Below the pieces are notes generated by a model. The model saw only the letters and a program-made list of their open reading frames with translations, made no database searches and was not told where the DNA came from. Made by a program: the position numbers and the translations under genes. A stretch of 7,875 nucleotides of DNA from an uncultured Blautia sp. (lineage in GTDB: Bacteria > Bacillota > Clostridia > Lachnospirales > Lachnospiraceae), in contig CAKRRX010000119.1 of assembly GCA_934394595.1 (NCBI GenBank), positions 1 to 7,875 on the forward strand, given 5' to 3'. Each line of letters opens with the position of its first letter. Position 1 is the stretch's first letter. Positions 1 through 4,925 of the stretch are shown here, piece after piece.

Positions 1-254
1 GTCAGCAGACTCTTTTCTTTGTAAGCTGCGATCAGCGCCACTGCAAATCCCACTGCTGCGGAAACCACACTTGATGTGGCATATAAAATAGCCGGAAAGG
101 TCATCGCTGCCAGACATGCATAAGGCACGTAAAACAAAAAAGATTTTATAAAAGGATTGGTGATCTCCTTTTTTGCCAGAGCCAGAGGAAGCACACGGAT
201 CAGATAGGTCACTCCGGCCATCACCAGAATATAAAGATAAATATCAGGCTTCAT
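1..254 (-). CDS. azlD: AzlD family branched-chain amino acid transport subunit (partial, C-terminus beyond the left edge)
   Basis: Small hydrophobic subunit that works with AzlC in export of branched-chain amino acids across the cytoplasmic membrane. The visible part is the first 84 codons; the reading frame is open to the window edge, so the stop is missing. It begins MKPDIYLYILVMAGVTYLIR and continues with segments such as FYVPYACLAAMTFPAILYAT, giving three hydrophobic stretches separated by a short basic loop (ALAKKEITNP). This is the usual AzlD pattern, and family members are about 100-110 residues, so roughly 20-25 residues are missing. The start is supported by AAGGAGG six bases upstream (261-265 core), placed inside the end of azlC. 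The ATG lies within the last codons of azlC, an 11-base overlap, so the two are translated together. Substrate specificity cannot be read from sequence. Confidence 0.85.
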   Translation of the reverse strand, partial: MKPDIYLYILVMAGVTYLIRVLPLALAKKEITNPFIKSFLFYVPYACLAAMTFPAILYATSSVVSAAVGFAVALIAAYKEKSLL

Positions 255-963
255 GTGCGTCCTCCTTTTCTTCTGCAATCGGGCAAAGCCATGCCGCTAG
301 TCCTGCTACCAGAATCGTAGTAATAATGATCACAAATCCGGATGACACTTTTGATAACACCGGAATCCAGGCAAACAAAGCACTCACTGTCATAGCACCA
401 AGTACCACTGCCAGTACTGCTTTATTTGTCTTGGAAGGCGGAACGATAATCGCCAGAAACATTCCGTAAATCGCCACTCCAAGGGCACTCATAATAAAAT
501 CAGGCAAAAGGCTTCCGGAAATCGCACCAAGTAAGGTGCCAATGGTCCATCCGGGTATGGCAACACACATTACGCCATAATTGTAGTAAGCACTGACTTT
601 TCCCAGCTGACTTGCACTGACTCCAAAAATCTCGTCTGTCACACCAAAAGCCACTGCATAACGGTGTCCCCATGGCTCATCCCTTCGAAGTTTCTGAGAT
701 AGAGAAAAGGACATCAGACAATACCGAAGATTGATGATCAGCTGGGTAAGCGCCATTTCCCACAAAGTTCCACCGGCAATGATAATATCAAGACCGGCAA
801 ACTGTCCGGCAGAGGTCAGATTGGTCAGGGAAATCAAAACTGCCTGCCAGATCGTCAAGCCCCCTTTTACTGCCATTATGCCAAATGTAAAGGATACTGC
901 CAGATATCCAAGGGCAATGGGGATTCCATCTGTAATTCCCTTTTTGAAGCTTTCCTTTTTCAT
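244..963 (-). CDS. azlC: AzlC family branched-chain amino acid exporter subunit
   Basis: Integral membrane protein of the AzlC (LIV-E) family, the large subunit of a two-component exporter paired with the overlapping azlD. The 239 residues match the family length of about 230-250. Family features are the N-terminal KKGITDGIPIALGYLAVSFT segment, then SLTNLTSAGQFAGL, LTQLIINLRYCLMSFSLSQ (about residues 73-91), AFGVTDEIFGV (about 105-115) and several C-terminal hydrophobic helices. The C-terminus is short and charged (EEKEDAHEA). The start is preceded by GGGAGG (973-978), nine bases before the ATG. It is first in an azlCD transcript with its own consensus promoter (1037-1065) and a stem-loop in the leader. 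In Bacillus subtilis this pair is known for conferring 4-azaleucine resistance by export; extending that to this organism is inference. Confidence 0.92.
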   Translation of the reverse strand: MKKESFKKGITDGIPIALGYLAVSFTFGIMAVKGGLTIWQAVLISLTNLTSAGQFAGLDIIIAGGTLWEMALTQLIINLRYCLMSFSLSQKLRRDEPWGHRYAVAFGVTDEIFGVSASQLGKVSAYYNYGVMCVAIPGWTIGTLLGAISGSLLPDFIMSALGVAIYGMFLAIIVPPSKTNKAVLAVVLGAMTVSALFAWIPVLSKVSSGFVIIITTILVAGLAAWLCPIAEEKEDAHEA

Positions 964-999
964 AAGAGGTTTCCTCCCATTTTTATGTAATCACACAAA

Positions 1000-1032
1000 G
1001 AGCCTGGGAAGTATCCAACCCTTCCCAGGCTC
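1000..1032 (-). promoter_or_regulatory. Perfect 12-bp inverted repeat at the 5' end of the azlCD transcript
   Basis: The arms GAGCCTGGGAAG and CTTCCCAGGCTC (1000-1011 and 1021-1032) are fully complementary with a 9-nt loop. On the minus strand the repeat starts 4-5 bases after the -10 box, at the predicted transcript start, so the azlC mRNA would begin with this hairpin. Only TTTGTGTG follows it on the minus strand and no T run on the plus strand, so a simple intrinsic terminator is not well supported. It could be a 5'-stabilising stem-loop, a DNA operator over +1, or a weak terminator/attenuator. Confidence 0.6.
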
Positions 1033-1036
1033 ATAC

Positions 1037-1065
1037 ATTGTAGCACTTTACATCGATAAAAACAA
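1037..1065 (-). promoter_or_regulatory. Sigma-A promoter for azlCD
   Basis: On the minus strand a -35 hexamer TTGTTT (1060-1065) and a -10 hexamer TACAAT (1037-1042) are separated by exactly 17 bp. A TG one base upstream of the -10 makes it an extended -10. The predicted transcript start is about 1030-1032, giving a leader of about 68 nt before azlC. This separates azlCD from the DUF3786/EamA group upstream, since no strong terminator is seen between them. Confidence 0.75.
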
Positions 1066-1157
1066 CCCTGCTGTTGGAATCACAGACTCATCTTCTCTCC
1101 ACAATTTTATAATAAATCCGTGCAGTCAGTTCGACACAGCACACTCACATCTGCCGG

Positions 1158-1313
1158 TCACCGAAATTCCACGCTTTCATTAATTCCGGAATTCAGGCAC
1201 ACAGCAGTGGAGATCATCAGCAGCACACCGGTACTTAAAATACAGATGCTGGCAAGTCTCACTGCATTTTTTTCATGCGGTACAGCACTCCGGATACTCC
1301 GTCCGCTGATCAT
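1158..1313 (-). CDS. Small single-span membrane protein, 51 aa, unknown function
   Basis: I do not recognise this protein. The ATG overlaps the stop codon of the EamA permease as ATGA (1310-1313), a classic coupling arrangement, and the frame runs 51 codons to TGA. The product starts MISGRSIRSAVPHEKNAVRL, then has one hydrophobic segment at about residues 18-40 (VRLASICILSTGVLLMISTA), and ends in a short polar tail NSGINESVEFR. Positive charges cluster before the helix, predicting N-in orientation. Codon choice (CTG, GTG, GAA, AAA, ATC) resembles the neighbouring genes. There is no clear ribosome binding site of its own, so expression would rely on termination-reinitiation from the permease. 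The alternative is a fortuitous frame after the permease; conservation would decide. Confidence 0.5.
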   Translation of the reverse strand: MISGRSIRSAVPHEKNAVRLASICILSTGVLLMISTAVCLNSGINESVEFR

Positions 1314-2215
1314 AACAATAATAACAATGTTCCCGCTACCAGAAGCACCAGGCCAATGCCTGACTTCTTTGAAAGCTTCTCATGAAATACCAGGTAAGAA
1401 AACCCAATGGTCACAAGAAGACTTAGCTTGTCAATTGGCACTACCACGCTGGCAGGGCCACTTTGAAGCGCCCGGTAATAGCACAGCCAGGAGCCTCCTG
1501 TGGCAAATCCTGAAAGGATCAGGAACAGCCAGCTTTTTCCATCTATGGAACGGATGGTGTGCTGCTTTTTGCTTACAAATACCACGACCCATGCCATGAT
1601 CAGAACCACTATGGTACGGATGGCAGTTCCCAGATTGGACTCCACTCCCTGGATTCCCACTTTTCCAAGGATGGAGGTCAGACTTGCAAATACTGCACTG
1701 CCAAGGGCATAGATCAGCCATGCATGCTCTGTCCGTTTTCCGGATTTTCCGTTTTCCTTTGTTTTCTCCTGTGGCAACTCTTCCCTGCCAGAAGTTTCTT
1801 TCTTCTGGATCATCAGAAAGGTACCCACTGCGATCAGAAGCATGGAAACCACTTTAATCCCATTCAGCTCTTCACGAAGAAAAATAAAAGCCAGAAGCAT
1901 GGTCAATACTGTGCTTGATTTATCCACAGGTGTTACTTTATTGATATCTCCAATCTGCAGAGCCCGGAAATAACAGAGCCATGAGGCACCTGTGGCCAGT
2001 CCTGAAAGTACCAGGAATAACAAGGTTCTCAGAGTAATGTCCCCTATGGTAGTCTGGCTTCCCACCATAAATACCATGATCCAGGAAAAGATCAGTACCA
2101 CAATGGTCCTTAAGGCTGTTGCAACATTAGAGTCTGTATTTTTGATTCCACATTTTGCAAGAATTCCTGTAAGACCGGCAAAAAAAGCCGATCCGAATGC
2201 GAATAAAAGCCACAT
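1310..2215 (-). CDS. EamA/DMT superfamily permease
   Basis: Integral membrane transporter of the drug/metabolite transporter superfamily with two EamA domains (about residues 3-136 and 165-300), joined by a charged cytoplasmic loop rich in K, E and G (about 138-164). The 301 residues and roughly ten hydrophobic segments match the family. The halves are clearly duplicated: SGLATGASWLCYFRALQIGD (71-90) matches SGFATGGSWLCYYRALQSGP (235-254), and ALRTIVVLIFSW (34-45) matches AIRTIVVLIMAW (198-209). The C-terminus ends in a run of five leucines. Substrate cannot be predicted; members move amino acids, nucleosides, sugars or other metabolites. The ATG shares one base with the stop of the upstream DUF3786 gene (TAATG), with AGG five bases before it, so translation is coupled. 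The 51-aa ORF overlaps its stop. Confidence 0.9.
   Translation of the reverse strand: MWLLFAFGSAFFAGLTGILAKCGIKNTDSNVATALRTIVVLIFSWIMVFMVGSQTTIGDITLRTLLFLVLSGLATGASWLCYFRALQIGDINKVTPVDKSSTVLTMLLAFIFLREELNGIKVVSMLLIAVGTFLMIQKKETSGREELPQEKTKENGKSGKRTEHAWLIYALGSAVFASLTSILGKVGIQGVESNLGTAIRTIVVLIMAWVVVFVSKKQHTIRSIDGKSWLFLILSGFATGGSWLCYYRALQSGPASVVVPIDKLSLLVTIGFSYLVFHEKLSKKSGIGLVLLVAGTLLLLL
1468..2021 (-). repeat. Internal DNA-level repeat within the two halves of the EamA permease gene
   Basis: Bases 1468-1529 and 1960-2021 align without gaps, 49 of 62 identical by hand count, at an offset of 492 bp, which equals the 164-residue spacing of the two EamA domains. The repeat encodes the SWLCYxRALQ region of each half. 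The domain duplication is ancient in the family; the residual nucleotide identity reflects strong constraint or occasional intragenic conversion. Confidence 0.6.
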
Positions 2216-2910
2216 TATTTCCTGCCTTCTTTCTGCTTTTTACTATGAAAGTCATAGATTTTTTCCCCAGGCAGCCCCGCAGCAAGGGTAAGATAATACA
2301 CCGCATCCGCAGCCACACACACCACATTTTCCTCATGCATAAACTCTGTGATCTCCGAATCAAAAAGCATATTAGCCTGGGCATCAAATTCTTCATCTTT
2401 ATCCCAGAAAAGAACAGCAATGTTCAAAAAAGGAAAAACCGGAAGCACATATCCCACATCTCCCTGGGGAAGCGGCGTCCCTCCAAGAGCTTCGCAGGCT
2501 TTTCGCAGTTCTTCTGTCTTCCCGGAAAAAATCTCCTGTAATCTGGAAATGATCGTCCTTCTGTAGGCAGCTTCAAAGGGATACACTCTTTTAACCTGCC
2601 GAAATGCCACCAGGTTGCCAGACGCCACAGGATGGTCGGAAGCATAGTAAAAGGTATTATAAATGTTCATAACTGTGTCAAATCCAGGCCGTTCCCCTTG
2701 ATCTGTGATCACTCCAGTTCTTCGGTCAATACGAAGCTTCCTTGAAAAATAGACGATATACAATGCTTTTTCATCTGCTTCCAGATGGAATTTTCTGATC
2801 AACTTTTCCTGATCCATTTCCAGAAACTTCAATCTCCAGGTTTCGATCACCTGTTCATAGTTGGATGGATGTTTTTCTGCGGGTTCTCCTTCCCTTAGCT
2901 CAGTCTTCAC
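2215..2910 (-). CDS. DUF3786 domain-containing protein
   Basis: Soluble protein of unknown function that I match to DUF3786, a family seen mostly in strict anaerobes. Features are the central NLVAFRQVKRVYPFEAAYRR stretch, the LGGTPLPQGDVGYVLPVFPF region, LFWDKDEEFDAQANMLFD and a C-terminal YYLTLAAGLPG helix; the order fits the family. No signal peptide or membrane helix is seen. I place the start at GTG 2910, because GGGAGGT at 2920-2926 is a strong ribosome binding site 9-10 bases before it. The longer frame from ATG 2928 would put this site inside the coding sequence (MGGNF) and has no site of its own. The GTG start gives 231 residues. It is first in a transcript from the 3013-3041 promoter, and its stop overlaps the permease start as TAATG. 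A link with the permease is inferred from that coupling only. Confidence 0.75.
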   Translation of the reverse strand: MKTELREGEPAEKHPSNYEQVIETWRLKFLEMDQEKLIRKFHLEADEKALYIVYFSRKLRIDRRTGVITDQGERPGFDTVMNIYNTFYYASDHPVASGNLVAFRQVKRVYPFEAAYRRTIISRLQEIFSGKTEELRKACEALGGTPLPQGDVGYVLPVFPFLNIAVLFWDKDEEFDAQANMLFDSEITEFMHEENVVCVAADAVYYLTLAAGLPGEKIYDFHSKKQKEGRK

Positions 2911-3012
2911 AATGAAGTTACCTCCCATAAAAATCTGCCAGTTGTTTTTCCGGTAAATTTCCTCATCCGCACAGGATTTCTCGCCATACGTGCAGCTGTT
3001 TTCTTAATCTTT

Positions 3013-3041
3013 ATTGTACCATCAAACCATATGTCTGACAA
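3013..3041 (-). promoter_or_regulatory. Sigma-A promoter for the DUF3786-EamA group
   Basis: On the minus strand, TTGTCA (3036-3041) and TACAAT (3013-3018) are spaced by exactly 17 bp, with an extended TG upstream of the -10. The predicted start is near 3006, leaving a leader of about 95 nt before the GTG at 2910. This is the most consensus-like promoter in the window. Confidence 0.8.
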
Positions 3042-3065
3042 GTTACAGAACCGTTCTTACGTAGC

Positions 3066-3095
3066 AAGGGACTGCCTATTTCCTGACAGTCCCTT
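3066..3095 (-). terminator. Stem-loop at the end of the yedE-tusA-DUF3343 transcript
   Basis: Perfect 9-bp arms AAGGGACTG (3066-3074) and CAGTCCCTT (3087-3095) with a 12-nt loop begin five bases after the DUF3343 stop and lie just upstream of the next promoter. On the minus strand the stem is followed by GCTACG, not a T run, so intrinsic termination would be inefficient. It may act as a transcript-end stabiliser or partial terminator. Confidence 0.5.
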
Positions 3096-3100
3096 CATTT

Positions 3101-3343
3101 CTAACTATGCCATATAACCTGAAACATCCCACTTTCAAGTATTTTTGCCAACTGTTCCAGTTCATCGCAGTTCCAGTTTTTTGCTGTCTCTGCCAGGCCT
3201 GTGAATTTCACACAGGTTCCGCAGGAAGAGCTTAAATTTCTTGGTACCGGCATGATCACTGCCGGATAGCCTTCTTTATCACATTTTTTCTTAAAGGACA
3301 TTGCCCCGAAATGGGAAAAAAAGGTAGCTATGTAGTCGCCCAT
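3101..3343 (-). CDS. DUF3343 protein, putative Se/S carrier-like protein
   Basis: Small cytoplasmic protein of 80 residues of the DUF3343 family, often described as a putative selenium/sulfur carrier. Visible family features are the N-terminal YIATFFSHFGAMSFKKKC (4-21), a basic PVPRNLSSSCGTCVKF core (32-47) with a CGTC dithiol at Cys41 and Cys44, and a C-terminal helix. Cys21 and Cys59 are further thiols. Family members sit beside TusA-like proteins and YedE in Clostridia, as here; carrying or reducing a per-sulfide or per-selenide is inference. The ATG shares one base with the tusA-like stop (TAATG), with GGAG five bases upstream (3349-3352), so the two are translated as a pair. The stop is TAG, with the stem-loop at 3066-3095 just after. 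Confidence 0.82.
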   Translation of the reverse strand: MGDYIATFFSHFGAMSFKKKCDKEGYPAVIMPVPRNLSSSCGTCVKFTGLAETAKNWNCDELEQLAKILESGMFQVIWHS

Positions 3344-3549
3344 TATTTCTCCAGGATGAGGACGAAATCTTCTCCATCCTCTTTTACAGATACCCGATAT
3401 CCCTGGTGCATGGCAAAACGGGATACGTTTTCTTTTGCAGTTACATTATCTACCATTACAGTATAGGCTTTCTCACCGGATGCCAGCGCATTTTTGGTGC
3501 GGATCACCGGTTCCGGACAGGAAAGACCTCTTGCATCGATTGTTTTCAT
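3343..3549 (-). CDS. TusA/SirA-like sulfurtransferase family protein (YedF-like, stand-alone)
   Basis: Protein of 68 residues with the complete TusA fold signature: MKTIDARGLSCPEPVIRTKN, with the CPxP motif at Cys11-Pro12-Glu13-Pro14, followed by the VMVDNVTAKENVSRFA strand-helix and a C-terminal VLILEK strand. In this family the CPxP cysteine carries a persulfide, or by proposal a perselenide. The selenium-associated protein YedF is usually near 200 residues, with an N-terminal TusA domain and a C-terminal extension; this one is the TusA domain only, followed at once by DUF3343. The ATG is preceded by AGGAGGA (3561-3567), about 12 bases away, slightly long. It lies between yedE (107 bp upstream) and DUF3343 (1-bp overlap), which supports a role in handling what YedE imports. 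Confidence 0.85.
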   Translation of the reverse strand: MKTIDARGLSCPEPVIRTKNALASGEKAYTVMVDNVTAKENVSRFAMHQGYRVSVKEDGEDFVLILEK

Positions 3550-3565
3550 ATGCTTTTTATTCCTC

Positions 3566-3601
3566 CTATATTTGAACTATTTTTTGCCCATTCTTTTTCA
3601 T
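3566..3601 (-). CDS. Possible 11-codon ORF between yedE and the tusA-like gene
   Basis: A frame of eleven codons (MKKNGQKIVQI, then TAG) has a well-placed ribosome binding site: AGGAG at 3609-3613, seven bases before the ATG. Its stop codon runs into the ribosome binding site of the tusA-like gene (TAGGAGGA), so a terminating ribosome would sit on that site. It is in a different frame from tusA. It may be a coupling or leader peptide, or chance. Confidence 0.3.
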   Translation of the reverse strand: MKKNGQKIVQI

Positions 3602-3656
3602 AAAGGAACTCCTGACAAATAACTTCAGACACGAAGCAGCCAGTCAGGACTACTGT

Positions 3657-4736
3657 CTATGCTTCTTCGCCACGTCTGGAATTCACAAGTGCAATTACAA
3701 TCAGTACAATAAATCCAATCACTACCGCAATTTTTCCATTTGCAGTAGGGCCTTCCCCAGAGGATGCAAGTCCGAAGTTATGTGCCACAGCAGCTCCTGC
3801 CATCAGACCAAATACTGTGATAGCAGAATCTGTATTTCCCTCACCAGCCAGTACCAGCTGACGAAGAGGACAGCCGCCAAGAAGAACACATCCAAATCCA
3901 GCCAGTGCCATTCCAAGTGCATTCCATAAACCATCTGTGTGTGCAACAGGCTGGCCTGCAAAACCAGGATTGAAGTATCCAAGAATCATATTTCCGATCA
4001 GTGCGCTTACCAGAATTGCAATAAATCCAAGAAGAAGCTTCCATTCTCCAAAGAGAACCACGTCACGGATACCGCCAACCATACAAAGACGTGTTCTCTG
4101 AGCCATAGCTCCTACTATAAGACCTGCGATCAGGGAAATTGCAATTGCTGCATGTTTTGCACCAGGGCCGCCGTCAGCTTCTGTAAAGTGAATAAAAGCA
4201 GGTGCTGCGATGAGAAGCACCAGAATTCCGATTTCCACAACCGGGAAAATCCCACCTTCAACAGGCTGCATCTTGTAAGAACGCTTCAGGGTATATCCTT
4301 TTTTCAGGAAAAATACACCTGCAAGAATTCCTGCAATGAATCCAATCAGACCGAAAATAGCGTTGAAATCGCCACCAGCTAAGCGAAGGATCATGCGGAA
4401 TGGGCAGCCAAGGAACATCAGGCAGCCGATCATAACGAACATTCCGATCACAAAACGGGTTACAGGTGCAGAACCGCCTCTCGGCTTAAACTCTTTGGTA
4501 GCAAGTGCCAGAATGCAAGAGCCAAGTACCAGTCCAATAATTTCCGGACGGATATACTGAACCGCAGCTGCACTGTGGAATCCCAGAGCGCCTGAAGTAT
4601 CACGCAGGAAACAGGCAATACAAAATCCCATGTTTGCAGGATTTCCGAAGTATACCAGAGCCACTGCAATGATTCCGATGATGACACCTGCGCCAATGAT
4701 CACCGGTGTTTCTTTCTTTGACAATGTTTCTTTCAT
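3657..4736 (-). CDS. yedE: YedE family putative selenium transporter (YeeE/YedE sulfur transport family)
   Basis: Polytopic inner-membrane protein, 359 residues, of the YeeE/YedE family. Related YeeE proteins import thiosulfate; the YedE branch is associated with selenium metabolism by gene context. About nine to ten hydrophobic segments are visible. The protein has a two-fold pseudo-repeat that keeps its cysteines: MGFCIACFLRD (36-46, Cys39/Cys42) corresponds to RTRLCMVGGIRD (214-225, Cys218), and LGCPFRM (109-115, Cys111) to GGCPLRQ (287-293, Cys289). These paired cysteines fit thiol-relay transport of a chalcogen species. A basic loop at 146-156 separates the halves. The start is supported by AAGGAGG, core 4746-4750, nine bases before the ATG. 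It leads the leftward arm with the tusA-like and DUF3343 genes, divergent from the PLP enzyme. Selenium rather than sulfur is an inference from the locus. Confidence 0.88.
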   Translation of the reverse strand: MKETLSKKETPVIIGAGVIIGIIAVALVYFGNPANMGFCIACFLRDTSGALGFHSAAAVQYIRPEIIGLVLGSCILALATKEFKPRGGSAPVTRFVIGMFVMIGCLMFLGCPFRMILRLAGGDFNAIFGLIGFIAGILAGVFFLKKGYTLKRSYKMQPVEGGIFPVVEIGILVLLIAAPAFIHFTEADGGPGAKHAAIAISLIAGLIVGAMAQRTRLCMVGGIRDVVLFGEWKLLLGFIAILVSALIGNMILGYFNPGFAGQPVAHTDGLWNALGMALAGFGCVLLGGCPLRQLVLAGEGNTDSAITVFGLMAGAAVAHNFGLASSGEGPTANGKIAVVIGFIVLIVIALVNSRRGEEA

Positions 4737-4925
4737 AACTCTTTTCCTCCTTAGATAACTGTCAAATCTTTCCTTTATTTTATCATTTTTTATCAGATAA
4801 CTCTAATTGATTATACAAGATTATTTTTATGATTTATAGATATTTTCGATAAATTGTGATATGATTAGATTTATAAATACGCAGTATGATCAGACCTACA
4901 AATACACAGAAAGGATTCTCTTGTT
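4737..4925. promoter_or_regulatory. Divergent regulatory region between yedE and the cysteine desulfurase-like gene
   Basis: This 189-bp AT-rich stretch holds both promoters of the selenium-type locus. Leftward, TATAAT (4810-4815, minus) is a consensus -10, but the 17-bp-spaced -35 (TATAAA, 4833-4838) is poor. Rightward, candidates are an extended -10 TGATATGAT (4857-4865) or TATGAT (4885-4890), both without a recognisable -35. Weak -35 elements suit activator-dependent promoters. Other symmetry: TTATCAGATAA (4790-4800), ATTTATAAAT (4869-4878), ATAC-GCA-GTAT (4877-4887), and a direct repeat AGATAACT (4753-4760 and 4795-4802, 42 bp apart, about four helical turns). No coding frame is supported here. 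Confidence 0.6.
4832..4854. promoter_or_regulatory. Candidate LysR-type regulator binding site (T-N11-A)
   Basis: The arms ATTTAT (4832-4837) and ATAAAT (4849-4854) form a perfect inverted repeat with an 11-bp spacer, the T-N11-A pattern typical of LysR-family operators. It overlaps the weak -35 of the yedE promoter and lies upstream of the rightward gene, so one dimer or tetramer could control both arms. Such AT-rich repeats can arise by chance in AT-rich DNA. Confidence 0.4.

Noticed and set aside
1059..1076. CAAC-GTTG stem followed by TTTTT (minus) as a terminator for the EamA group
   Set aside because: The stem is only 4 bp and its T run overlaps the azlC -35 box; termination there is not supported.
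1061..1117. Tiny SD-preceded frame (ATG AGT CTG TGA near 1085-1096, minus) and a TATAAA box near 1110
   Set aside because: Three codons is too short to support a gene, and no matching -35 lies upstream of the box.
964..1310. Possible T-box riboswitch upstream of azlC
   Set aside because: No conserved T-box sequence (AGGGTGGNACCGCG type) or specifier stem is seen; the visible promoter leaves only a leader of about 68 nt.
1120..1599. 159-codon frame on the plus strand across the EamA gene end
   Set aside because: Antisense to the well-supported permease and the 51-aa ORF; no ribosome binding site or domain.
3628..3658. AGACA/TGTCT hairpin with nested CAGT/ACTG at the yedE stop
   Set aside because: Short imperfect stems without a T run; could be chance, and no specific role is supported.
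3939..4382. 147-codon frame on the plus strand inside yedE
   Set aside because: Antisense shadow of yedE; low-complexity composition rich in Cys, Asn and Lys, with no domain recognised.
3101..4736. Selenocysteine (in-frame UGA with SECIS) in the selenium-type genes
   Set aside because: yedE and DUF3343 end in TAG and the tusA-like gene in TAA; none needs read-through to reach family length.
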